A stretch of 49,559 bases of DNA from a virus: positions 1 through 49,559 of IMG/VR virus record IMGVR_UViG_3300047379_000481, one strand, 5' to 3'. The notes under the pieces are model-generated. The model had not been told where the DNA came from, did no database searches, and saw only the letters and a program-made list of their open reading frames with translations. Shown one piece after another: positions 1 to 9,800 of this stretch. Position 1 is the first letter of the stretch. The number at the start of each line of letters is the position of its first letter. A program made the translations under genes and the position numbers.

Positions 1-30
1 TCTATGTAAATTTCCAGCACGTCCTGCCAT
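1..30 (-). CDS. 5' end of a further tail-fibre-region gene (truncated by the window)
   Basis: An ATG at position 30 on the minus strand opens two bases after the TAG stop of the adhesin-like gene above it and reads MAGRAGNLHR to the window edge. The tight spacing matches every other junction in this tail-fibre operon, so it is probably the start of the next gene. Only ten codons are visible, so no function can be given. Confidence 0.45.
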   Translation of the reverse strand, partial: MAGRAGNLHR

Positions 31-32
31 GT

Positions 33-1703
33 CTAGATCTCCCTAACCTCTTGGAATGTACCGCTATCATCTATCTCAACCTGAATAGGTTGATCTGCTT
101 TGATTTCAACAGGAACATCAATATCATCAACCACAATTTGTTCTGATGTTACTACCGCATCAGGTGTAATAACTGGTTGTTCGTCACGAAGTTTATCTTC
201 TGATGATGGAATATCAATAGCATCAGGTGTTCTATCGATATTGATTGATACATTGAAAAGAGCAGTAGAATACAATCCAGCATCACCAATGACATATAAC
301 TGGAACAAAATAACATCTGGTCCAAAGTCATCATAATCTGGTTGGAATAAAATGCTTCCTTGACTAGTATTTCCTGCTGGCACAGTTGTATACAAGGTCC
401 AATCTGGATCTGGATTACCTTGACTGACATATTTTCTCAATAACTGTGGTGGTTCAGTAGCATTTGTTGTGCTATATGTCAGGAGTATATCATTACCATA
501 ATCAACAGATATTGGACCATTTAAGGAAGCTTCTGGAGGATACACAACCTCAACAGTAATCTGGTCTGTATCACTTCCACCAAGACCGCTAGCAACTGCC
601 GTATATGTTGTAGTTTGTGTAGGTTGGAGTGCTATACTTGAAACAAGATTGGTCGATCCAACTCCAGGATTGATATTAACAGTATTAGCATCTCCAGTAG
701 TTACCCACGATAAGGTAAAAACATCTCCAACTGTAATCTGGGGTTTATCTACTGATAATATAATTTCTGGCGGTATCTTGATATCAACAGGAATACTTTG
801 CGCTACTGTTCCACCAGGTCCACTTGCAGTTAATGTATAAGTTGCATCTTGAGAGGGAGTAAATGTACCACTACCAGAAGTAGATGATGATCCAGGTTCT
901 GGAGTAATATTTACGCTCGAAACTGCACCAGTAACATTCCACTGCATCTGGAAAGAATTTCCAAGAATTAGTGTAGAAGGATTGATTGTAAATACACTAA
1001 TCGTTGGTGGTGGATTTGTATATGATAGAACACCATATCCGTTACCAAAGTTTCCATAACCACTGTTAGTAATCCAACCAATATCTCCATTATTATACCA
1101 CCCAGAGTTGCCCCCAATACCAGCATATCCATTAGTGGTTGTTGCACCTCCATATCCACCAGCGCCACCAGCAGTTGATCCACCACCACCACCGCCACGG
1201 TGACCAGCAGGGGCAGTTCCACCTGTTCTCCAGCTCGGAGAACTACTAGTGCCTCCACCACCAATACCACGACCAGCAGAATAATATCCACTAACACCAG
1301 TTTGGTTATCAAACCTACCAGCACCACCACCGCCACCGACCCATGCGATGTATCTTCCTAATCCACTATCGTAAACGCCAGAAGCTCCGCCTCCGCCACC
1401 ACCAGAACGGTGACCCCTACCACCACCTGCTAATGGAGAACCACCACCAGATCCACCAGGATTCTGGGGTCCTTGTCCTTTAGCACCTGCAGAACCGAGA
1501 TAGAAAGTTAAATTATATGCATAAGATCTTGTTGCAATAGTAAAGTTACCTGCTCTACCAAAACCACCACGCGAATGATTCCATGTAGTAGATTGAGATC
1601 CTCCACCATTTGCTGCAGCCACTGTAAAGGTTACGTTAGTAGCATATGCTGGGACCGACCAAGTAATACTTCCAGGACTAAATTTACTAAAACTTACAGT
1701 CAT
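33..1703 (-). CDS. Glycine-rich adhesin-like tail protein with Ig-like domains (paralogue 1)
   Basis: This 556-residue protein has three parts. Residues ~1-230 include a region extremely rich in glycine (runs such as GGGGGGASG and RGGGGGGSTAGGAGG), like the polyglycine sandwich of T-even gp38-type tip adhesins. Residues ~235-480 hold Ig-like repeats, each opening with PP..I and a W..TGDA-type core. The last ~70 residues (TPDAIDIPS, EDKLRDEQPVITP, SEQIVVDDID) are nearly identical to the tails of the next two genes. Its start overlaps the preceding gene's stop by 4 bases, implying coupled translation. I infer a virion surface protein involved in host recognition, with the conserved tail as attachment or trimerisation segment. 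No catalytic motif is seen. Confidence 0.65.
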   Translation of the reverse strand: MTVSFSKFSPGSITWSVPAYATNVTFTVAAANGGGSQSTTWNHSRGGFGRAGNFTIATRSYAYNLTFYLGSAGAKGQGPQNPGGSGGGSPLAGGGRGHRSGGGGGGASGVYDSGLGRYIAWVGGGGGAGRFDNQTGVSGYYSAGRGIGGGGTSSSPSWRTGGTAPAGHRGGGGGGSTAGGAGGYGGATTTNGYAGIGGNSGWYNNGDIGWITNSGYGNFGNGYGVLSYTNPPPTISVFTINPSTLILGNSFQMQWNVTGAVSSVNITPEPGSSSTSGSGTFTPSQDATYTLTASGPGGTVAQSIPVDIKIPPEIILSVDKPQITVGDVFTLSWVTTGDANTVNINPGVGSTNLVSSIALQPTQTTTYTAVASGLGGSDTDQITVEVVYPPEASLNGPISVDYGNDILLTYSTTNATEPPQLLRKYVSQGNPDPDWTLYTTVPAGNTSQGSILFQPDYDDFGPDVILFQLYVIGDAGLYSTALFNVSINIDRTPDAIDIPSSEDKLRDEQPVITPDAVVTSEQIVVDDIDVPVEIKADQPIQVEIDDSGTFQEVREI

Positions 1704-3046
1704 AGCTCTCTTATGTTATACCAGACATTAGAATTATCGATCTCAACCTGAACAGGAAAATTAGATTTAACTTCTACAGGAATATCTATATCATCAACAA
1801 CAATCTGTTCACTAGTAACCTCAACATCAGGGGTAATAACTGGTTGCTCATCTCTCAATTTATCTTCAATTGAGGGAATATCAATAGCATCTGGTGTTTG
1901 ATCGATACTAACAGGAACGGTAACTTGCCTAATCCTTATCAATCCTCCTTGACCATTAGCAGTCATAGTAACAATAATTGCCATAGGTCCACGATTTCCC
2001 CAGACTGGAGTATATTCATATAAAGATGCGTCAGTAGAAGTAGTGAAATTATAAGTGGTATCACTATTATCTAAATCTCTCTGTATCACCTCTACATCTA
2101 CACTATTTGCATTTGTTACTTCGTAAGAAAAATTAATAGTTTCCTGACCATATGGTACTACAATTGGACCACTAACTTCTAGTGATGGTGGTTGAATTAC
2201 TGTTAAAGTGAGTTGTTCACTAGTAGATCCAGCAACACCATTAGCAGTAAGCGTATATGTGGTTGTCAGTGTTGGTTGTACTATTGCATTACTACTCAAC
2301 AATGTCGCTCCAATGCTAGGACTGATAGTCATAGTGCTGGCATCACCACTAGTTGACCACCATAATCTAGTATTTCCTCCAAGAACAATAGTATTTGTAT
2401 CAAAATATGCTGTAATTTGTGGTGGTATATACACAGTCTGCTGCAAGCTCGTTGATCTACTTCCCCCATTCCATGATACTGTGAATGTATATGTGCCAGA
2501 ACTTTGGGGTTGTATACTACTACTACCAGATGTATTTACATTACCAATACCAGTTACTGTTGCACTTTGCATGTACTGTCCATAAGAAGTAGACCACGAT
2601 ATATTAGTGCTTTGTCCTCTGATAAGTGGATTATTACTAGAAGTAAGATATAGTGTTGGGTTTACAACAACACAAGATCCATCATCTACTTGTGCAGATG
2701 GATTGTAATTAATTGCAGCACTGTTTGTACATCCATATACAGGTGTGGGACTACGATACTGACTGTTATTAATAAATCCACCATTGTTGACATATATGAT
2801 CATGTCATTGTAGTCACCATCAGCTCCAGCACCTTGTCTATCGTCAAGACCAAGTGTGTTGTTGTTTAGTCTTCGCATGGCAACATTGCCAGGACCGCTA
2901 CCATTAGCAGATAGATTGTATGTTTGATTCCACCCAACATTTACAGTTCTACTACCACTATTGGGACCAATAGTTCCACCAGGCATACCATATAGGTAGT
3001 TACTGTCTCCTGCGTTTCTAGACCATGAAATACTAACTTGTGGCAT
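1700..3046 (-). CDS. Adhesin-like tail protein with acidic Ca-binding-like head and Ig-like domains (paralogue 2)
   Basis: This 448-residue protein shares its Ig-like middle and its C-terminal ~70 residues with the genes on both sides but has a different head. Residues ~1-100 contain DDRQGAGADGDYNDMIIYV, an acidic pattern like calcium-binding secreted domains (DUF4114-like). They are followed by a cysteine motif, YGCTNSAAINYNPSAQVDD then GSC, resembling a short repeat seen in secreted proteins of marine Bacteroidetes. It overlaps the gene above by one base and the gene below by four. I infer a tail-tip protein whose binding head has been swapped. Confidence is good for paralogy and modest for function. 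Confidence 0.65.
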   Translation of the reverse strand: MPQVSISWSRNAGDSNYLYGMPGGTIGPNSGSRTVNVGWNQTYNLSANGSGPGNVAMRRLNNNTLGLDDRQGAGADGDYNDMIIYVNNGGFINNSQYRSPTPVYGCTNSAAINYNPSAQVDDGSCVVVNPTLYLTSSNNPLIRGQSTNISWSTSYGQYMQSATVTGIGNVNTSGSSSIQPQSSGTYTFTVSWNGGSRSTSLQQTVYIPPQITAYFDTNTIVLGGNTRLWWSTSGDASTMTISPSIGATLLSSNAIVQPTLTTTYTLTANGVAGSTSEQLTLTVIQPPSLEVSGPIVVPYGQETINFSYEVTNANSVDVEVIQRDLDNSDTTYNFTTSTDASLYEYTPVWGNRGPMAIIVTMTANGQGGLIRIRQVTVPVSIDQTPDAIDIPSIEDKLRDEQPVITPDVEVTSEQIVVDDIDIPVEVKSNFPVQVEIDNSNVWYNIREL

Positions 3047-4551
3047 TAGATTTGCCTCACATCATACCAGACATCACCGTTCTCGATTTCAACCTGAATG
3101 GGATAATCAGACTTAATCTCAACAGGGATATCAATATCCTCAACCACAATCTGTTCTGTTGTAACCTCAACGTTAGGTGTGACAACAGGCGCTTCATCTC
3201 TCAACTTATCTTCAGTTGAGGGAATATCAATAGCATCTGGTGTCTGGTCGATATTGACAGGAATAACTACTTGCTCATATGCCAGCAATCCACCATATCC
3301 ATTGGCAGTAAACAAAAATGTTACTGATGTTGGACCAAAATTATCATATGCAGGAGTATATGAAAAATCTGTAATCTCAACCAGATCACCATTACTACCT
3401 GGAATAGTTACTGAAGCTTCCTGTTCTTGACTCTGATTTGTATTAAGATATGCAGTAGTAAAACTAACACCACCAGGTACATTTGTAGCACTGACGCTAA
3501 AAGCCATGTCATCCAAATAGTCAACAACAATTGGACCAGAAACACTCAATGATGGTGGTGGCAATACTGTTAGCACAGCAGTGTCACTACCTGTTCCACC
3601 AGCACCAGTAGCAGTTCCTGTATAAACTACAGATTGTGTTGGTGTAACTATTTGACTACCCGTCAGGTTAGTAACACCAATTCCATTATCAATAGACATT
3701 TGACTAGCATCACCACTAACATTCCAGAACAATTCAGCACTTTCTCCCAAAACAATAGTGTCATTGTCAAAATACATGTTAACTATTGGTGGAATTAATA
3801 CCGTAACTGTAACTGTATCCTGTGTTGTATATGCTGGATTAATTGCATTAATTGTCCAATTTCCTGATCCTGATGGAGTAATAGCTAAAGATCCACTCGT
3901 ACTTACATTACCTATTCCACTAATGTTAACACTATCAATATCGCCAGATGTAGTCCAGGTTAATGTAGTGGAGCTTCCTAAAATGATAGAAGAAGGATTG
4001 GCACTTATACTAGCAGCAGGTCTATCATAAGTGGTTTGATTGATATAAATCCCGCCAACATAACCTCTTCTTCTATTACCATTACCACCCTGCACTCCAC
4101 CTTGTCCGATAGTCCAACCTACGCTTTGACCACCAACAGCACCATTTGATCCTCGATAATATGTTGCGATTGACGCACCGCCGCCACCACCACCGCCAGA
4201 GTTTGGCGGACCTCGCCACTGTCCTGCACCACCAAATCCATATGGTCCATAACCAGACGCAGCACGCAAAAACTCACCACCAGAATTATTGATCTGACCA
4301 TTCCTACCATAGGAATAGTTTCCGTATCCACCATAACCACCACGATTTAGTTCGCCAGCTCTACCACCTTGAGACCATAATCCTGTTGTGTTGAGTCTGG
4401 TATCGCCACCATTTTGAGGAATTCTACCAGCTCCAGCAAAAGGTCTAGCACCACCTCCACCACCAGCAACAGTAATATACTGGACGTATTTTACATCAGC
4501 TCTTAATGTTAAGCTACTACTATAAGTATATTGACTGTTGTATTGAGCCAT
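3046..4551 (-). CDS. Glycine-rich adhesin-like tail protein with Ig-like domains (paralogue 3)
   Basis: This 501-residue protein has a Gly-rich head (residues ~25-170, with GGGGGARPFAGAGR and SGGGGGGGASIA). Ig-like repeats follow (~180-420), each with W..SGD and PT.S..YT signatures. The constant tail TPDAIDIPSTEDKLRDEAP...EQIVVEDIDIPVEIK ends at VRQI. The head resembles that of the 33-1703 gene but is clearly diverged. It is the first of the three in transcription order, directly after the two tail-collar genes, and shares one base (TAATG) with the next gene. I infer an exposed tail-fibre tip or adhesin; no enzyme motif is present. Confidence 0.65.
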   Translation of the reverse strand: MAQYNSQYTYSSSLTLRADVKYVQYITVAGGGGGARPFAGAGRIPQNGGDTRLNTTGLWSQGGRAGELNRGGYGGYGNYSYGRNGQINNSGGEFLRAASGYGPYGFGGAGQWRGPPNSGGGGGGGASIATYYRGSNGAVGGQSVGWTIGQGGVQGGNGNRRRGYVGGIYINQTTYDRPAASISANPSSIILGSSTTLTWTTSGDIDSVNISGIGNVSTSGSLAITPSGSGNWTINAINPAYTTQDTVTVTVLIPPIVNMYFDNDTIVLGESAELFWNVSGDASQMSIDNGIGVTNLTGSQIVTPTQSVVYTGTATGAGGTGSDTAVLTVLPPPSLSVSGPIVVDYLDDMAFSVSATNVPGGVSFTTAYLNTNQSQEQEASVTIPGSNGDLVEITDFSYTPAYDNFGPTSVTFLFTANGYGGLLAYEQVVIPVNIDQTPDAIDIPSTEDKLRDEAPVVTPNVEVTTEQIVVEDIDIPVEIKSDYPIQVEIENGDVWYDVRQI

Positions 4552-4552
4552 A

Positions 4553-5470
4553 TCAAAACTTGATAATGTAATGTACCATAATGAAAGGAGTTACAACCTG
4601 GTTCAATACTTCTAAATTAGTTGTGTCAACATCGATGTATGATTCCATGTCATCTAGTGGAATATTAGCAGCAGGGAAAGAATAACTGAAGTTTTGAGAG
4701 TAAGTGAAAGGTTTTGAAATTCTGTGATCGTGACTAGGTGAACCTCTCTGAACGTTTGGTTGAGTTTCATCCAAAATATTTTCTGCCTCTACATTTGCAC
4801 TATATGCTGTGGAGCTGTCGCCAGTTAGTCCATCACCATCAATACGATATTGAGACGCTGTGGTGTTTAGAACGTGTGAGTCAGCCTCATGTTGATGTGC
4901 TTGATACTGTTCAATAGAAAGAATCTCTGGACTTACATAAGAGGGCATGTTGTACTTGATATTGCCTCTAAAAGGAATAGATGTTTGTGCAGTAAGTTTC
5001 ATGCCATCACCAGTATTAGAGACGTAATTTGTAAATAGTCTTTCGCCAAGAGGTGTCTGTGGAGTTACTTCAACACCAACCTTATTCTGGTTGGGCTTGT
5101 TCTCCATTGTTGTATCACGATACTCACCAGATCCTCTACCACCGATGATAACTTTAGATCCTAGGTCAGGTATCTGAAATGTTCCAAGATCTCCTGTGTC
5201 AGCATCTGGATCACGTAGAACTGCATTTTCTTTTGCAAATCTACATTCGGTTCCTACACCTAAAATTTTAGACAATAGCAGATAATCTTTTACATTTAGA
5301 ATAGATCCATCACACCTCAAAAATCCACCAGGAATATTATCTCTGAATACTGCCGTACTAGGATCATTATTAAATCCCATTCCGTAAACAGTATGCATCT
5401 GAATAGTTCCAGGAACACCACCCCAGTGAGATTTCTGTCTGGCGTAATTAGTAGATATTGACTTTGCCAT
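4553..5470 (-). CDS. Tail-collar-domain fibre protein (gp12-like)
   Basis: This 305-residue protein has the phage tail-collar pattern near its N-terminus: IPGGFLRCDGSILNVKDYLL, then F.IPDLGSKVIIG at ~112-125. It has a His-rich stretch (AHQHEADSH) in the middle and a typical collar ending, TPFIMVHYIIKF. In T4 such domains occur in the short tail fibre gp12, which binds the cell surface. It sits between a second collar protein and the adhesin paralogues, with only one base to the upstream gene, so it belongs to one tail-fibre operon. Exact equivalence to gp12 is not certain. Confidence 0.7.
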   Translation of the reverse strand: MAKSISTNYARQKSHWGGVPGTIQMHTVYGMGFNNDPSTAVFRDNIPGGFLRCDGSILNVKDYLLLSKILGVGTECRFAKENAVLRDPDADTGDLGTFQIPDLGSKVIIGGRGSGEYRDTTMENKPNQNKVGVEVTPQTPLGERLFTNYVSNTGDGMKLTAQTSIPFRGNIKYNMPSYVSPEILSIEQYQAHQHEADSHVLNTTASQYRIDGDGLTGDSSTAYSANVEAENILDETQPNVQRGSPSHDHRISKPFTYSQNFSYSFPAANIPLDDMESYIDVDTTNLEVLNQVVTPFIMVHYIIKF

Positions 5471-5471
5471 T

Positions 5472-6848
5472 TTAGTATGCTCTGATGATGTATATGCAGG
5501 AAAGTGTTGGTTGTGAGATGTTCATATCTATTTGCAATGCTCTCTCATTCTGTGTATTATCTACATTGACTGTACCAGGCAAGTTAACGTCAGTGATAAT
5601 ACTAGTTGCAGGTCTCAAACCACCAGAGTCAAACTCAATATCAAACTCTCCGTGATCATGTGCTTCAATGGAATCACCTACATTACCACCTAAACCCAGA
5701 TCATTAGAGGTAAAATTAACTCCAGCATGACTCATCATCGTAGCACGAACTTGTGATGCTGTTTGATTTGAAGAATCATAGTAGTTCTTAAGACCAGAAG
5801 GAATATTAAAACTACCACCACGAGCTGCAGCTGGAACCGCACGATTAGAATCCAAAAATGGTCCTTCAGGTCTTAAATTAGTTACAGCAAATTGACTTGA
5901 AATTGGAGATCCTAGTACGGATTGGGGTTTCATGTTAACGGGAGGGTTCTCCGATCTCACATGTGCTACAACAACACCCTGCGATCCTCCATTATATCCA
6001 GATGGTATTGTAGCATTAGCTGCTGGCCAAGTAAACATGTAATCAAGTTCTGCACCAGCTGGAGTTGTACTACCAGTTACATTACCAGCTGCGAGTCCAG
6101 GAGCAGCATTAACATTACTAGTCGAACCATCACCAGCACTATCATCAGACCAACCAAAGTAATAAGTATCTCCTGTTTGACCACCACCCTCGTTATCAAC
6201 GTGTGAGTGATATAAGGTGTACGCAATATTCTCGTAACCAGCAACACCATCTCCAGGTAATTGTGGATTCTGAACCTCCAGAGTTGGATATGTTCCTGGG
6301 TGATTATGTCTCTTGACGTGCTTTCTTCCTAATTTTCTGGGACCAGTATAAACTGTAGCAACACCTTCTCCATCTTCTTTTGTGTTGCCTGTAATTTTTC
6401 CTTGGTATCCAGTTCTGTCATCTGCATTGATATTAAAGATAACATCAATAGTGACATTTGTGAAGATAGTAGTAATACCATTATCCTCATTGTCACCGAT
6501 AATTGGCGACATAATAGTGAGCGCATCAGGATCTATATCTGCATCCCTACCAGTACCACCAGATGCTCTGGGAGCAAAGTAAGAAGTTTCAATATCCATC
6601 AAAGCTTTTTCATTCAAATCAGGGAGTTTAATTGTCCCAGTATAATTTGGGAAATTTCCTGTAATAGATCCACCTAAAGCATCATATGTATTACCAACTG
6701 CTTGTGTAAGCAATGGATAATCTGCAGCATCTACAACACCACCACTACATAAAATCCACCCAGGAGGGATGTCACTCAACCCTCCCGTCCATGGCATGAT
6801 GGTTCCAACCACTGCCGCTCTTGCTGTCTTTGACTCCTGGTAGAACAT
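5472..6848 (-). CDS. Tail-collar-domain fibre protein (gp12-like)
   Basis: This 458-residue protein carries the tail-collar signature early: GTIMPWTGGLSDIPPGWILC, then YPLLTQAVG and KLPDLNEKALMD. A long variable region contains HVKRHNHPG and EAHDHGEFD segments, similar to His motifs that bind metal in fibre tips. It closes with the collar-like LSCIYIIRAY. It follows the giant structural gene by four bases and precedes a second, smaller collar protein. The two are probably a related pair of short tail fibres or fibre tips. Confidence 0.7.
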   Translation of the reverse strand: MFYQESKTARAAVVGTIMPWTGGLSDIPPGWILCSGGVVDAADYPLLTQAVGNTYDALGGSITGNFPNYTGTIKLPDLNEKALMDIETSYFAPRASGGTGRDADIDPDALTIMSPIIGDNEDNGITTIFTNVTIDVIFNINADDRTGYQGKITGNTKEDGEGVATVYTGPRKLGRKHVKRHNHPGTYPTLEVQNPQLPGDGVAGYENIAYTLYHSHVDNEGGGQTGDTYYFGWSDDSAGDGSTSNVNAAPGLAAGNVTGSTTPAGAELDYMFTWPAANATIPSGYNGGSQGVVVAHVRSENPPVNMKPQSVLGSPISSQFAVTNLRPEGPFLDSNRAVPAAARGGSFNIPSGLKNYYDSSNQTASQVRATMMSHAGVNFTSNDLGLGGNVGDSIEAHDHGEFDIEFDSGGLRPATSIITDVNLPGTVNVDNTQNERALQIDMNISQPTLSCIYIIRAY

Positions 6849-6852
6849 TAAA

Positions 6853-9800
6853 TCAAACCTCGATTAAGAACCATCCGTCTTTTCCTATTGGAACTGCGGT
6901 ATTACCATCTGGATCAGTTGTACCAGCAAATACTAGTGCAAATCCAGCGTTAGGTGTCTGAACGACTAGTTCGCCACCATCATAACCATTTAGGTCAGCA
7001 GTATTACCCGTCAATAGAGTGGTGCCTGTGTTATCACTTGCATTTTGAACTTTAATTGTAGATGGTGCTCTTACAACCAGCGAGAGGTTGTAGGTAAGTA
7101 GACCGCCGATATCAACGATTCTAATCATGTCACCAATCAAAGCTCCTGTAGGCAATTTAACGACCGTATTTTGAGAGATATTGAGGAAGTAGTTTGTATT
7201 TGCTTCTGCATCAACATCAAAGGAATCGCTGTAGACCCACTTACGACCACCAGTTTGTGAGAAGTAGTTGGAGATACCAGCGACAGTAACAGCGCCATCT
7301 TCATCAACACCGAAGACTTCAGTGCCACCAGAGTTAACCGTTAGATCACCGCCGTTGACAGTAAGATCACCACCAGCAAGGATACTACCACCAAATACAG
7401 ATGTTCCAGTTCCCAGAGCAGAGAATGAACCGAAGGTAGTGAAGTCACCTGAAGAATTATTGAACTGTAGACGTGGTGTAGTGCCATCAGGTCCGAAGAT
7501 ATTGAAGTCGCCACCATAAATTTCTAGATCACCAGTTGCAGTATCAACACGAAGTGTGTTTCTTTCAGCAATACCTGATGAACCGCCGTTGGTTAGTGTG
7601 AAGAACTGGGTCAGTTCTACAACAGATCCTCTTACCTTCAGAGTATCATTGGTGGTTAGTTTACCTTGAGTTACGGTATCACCAGTTCCACCATCAACAA
7701 TGAACTTGTTAAATCCTTGTCCAACCGATAGTGTGTTGCCTACGAATGTTTTACCAGTTGTAGACTCAACCTTAAATACCTCAACTTCAGGATCACCACC
7801 GTCTGTGACAATCAGAGACTGAATGTCGGTAGATACCAAAGCATCAACCTTAACAATTTCAGAATCAGATAGGAGCAGGTAATCGCTGGTAGTTAGAACA
7901 CCACCAAATTCTGCAACGCCGATTCTAACAGATGCCGAATCTGCCAGTAGACCAGCACCACTATTGATCTTAAGTTCGGCAGATGCCGCCTGATCAGACC
8001 AGACGTAAGTTCCTGTCGAAACATATTGACTTGTCTTGATCTGTAGACTAGATGCAGGACCACTGATACCACCTTGAATTGGCCATGTACCATTTAGACC
8101 AACGATGTCCGTCTGCGCGATTGTAATAAACTCACCGTAATCAGCACCAACACTAGTGTTAGTCTCGTTATTCCAATTAATGGTGACGATATCAGTGCCA
8201 TCAGCAACGATTGTTAGAATTGAATTATCGTTAATCGTAACACTAGATGTAGGATCTAGAGTTCCATTGTTATCAAAGTCAAATCCAGTGATAAACGAAG
8301 CATTGAGTTGCTTATCAAACTTGGAGACGATTGCATTATCTGGGTGATCAGTTCTTGCAGTCGTACCATCTTTAGCACGAGTAACCAAGATTCTGAAACC
8401 GAGAGGATCAGCAGGGTCGGTGATATTAGTAAGACCAGCAACTTCAAGAAGTTCACTGTACTGTTCACCAACAGGAGAAATGTTTGTATCCTGTCCAGTT
8501 ACCTGTACTGATCTCTCGATAAACAGTAGATCACCAATCTGGAAATCATTGACAGATGGTTTAGTGACTGGTAGTAAGTATACGTTACCAGAATCATTAG
8601 TTCCATTAACCCTAAATGATAGATCAGCACCGCCAGAGTTACCCAACTTCGCTGCTTCAATAGTCAGCAGATCGTTGTCAGAGTAACCAGAACCAGGAGA
8701 TACTAGACTAATGTCTGCTGTACCGTCAGATAGAACCTGAACAGTGAACAGAGCACCGTTACCTGTACCACCAGTAGGTGTGATGAACGAATAAGTCTCG
8801 TTAGCAACCCATGTTGCACTCGATTCTGGAGTAATGTTATCAATTGCAGCAACCTGACCACCAGATAGGAGGTACTGATCGCCACCCCAAGGTCCAACAC
8901 CAGCGGTATCAATTTGTCTACCAAGCTGGATGTACTTGAGGAACGTGATGTTAGGATTGTCGAGAGATCCAACGATATGCTCCGATGGAGAAGTGCCGAA
9001 TCTTGCTCTATCAATTGCAATAATACCAGCATTTAGACCACCAGACAATTTAATGGTGGAGTTGGATGTGGTGCTACCCTGAACGAGTAGCGAGTTTCTA
9101 ATCGTGGTGCGACCACCAAGTGCTGCGATGTCTACCGTAGAAGAGTTAGCACCAACAGTAACTCTCGTAGTGTTCTGTCCGTCACCAATATTCAGCGTAG
9201 CTGCAGTGGTGAAGATTCTAGCGATAGATGTACCAGCGAAAGCACCAACTTCCAGAGTACCATTTAGTCTAGTCTGATATGTACCAATTAAGGTTTGAGA
9301 GTTCAGGTTAGGAGCAGCACCACCAATCTTGATCGAACAAGCAGAACCTACTACATCCTCTACTGATGCGATATCAACAAATGCGTTAGTAGAACGCTTG
9401 TGAACCTCGAAGGTAGTGACACCAGCGTTAGCACCAACTCTCAATGTATGAGAAGAAGAATCAGAAACATTGTTACCAATGTTGATGAGTTGATCACTTG
9501 TAGTGTTGTTACCGATGTTAAACGATTCGGTATCACTTGCAGCAATAAGGAAGTCAACGTTATCAGTTAGGAACCTGAATGTTTCTGAAGTAGAGTTAAT
9601 GTCTCCACCATCTACACTCAAGTCATCCTGAATCTGCATGTTTCCAGTAAATCTGGAATCACCGATTACAACGAAGTTCTTATCAAGTTCAGTAGATGCA
9701 TCTAGACCGATGCTGGTGTTAACACCAACACGACCACCTGCTCTGTAAGTAGAGGATTGATTAGCACTTGCTAGATCAGAAGTTGCAACACGAAGAGTAG

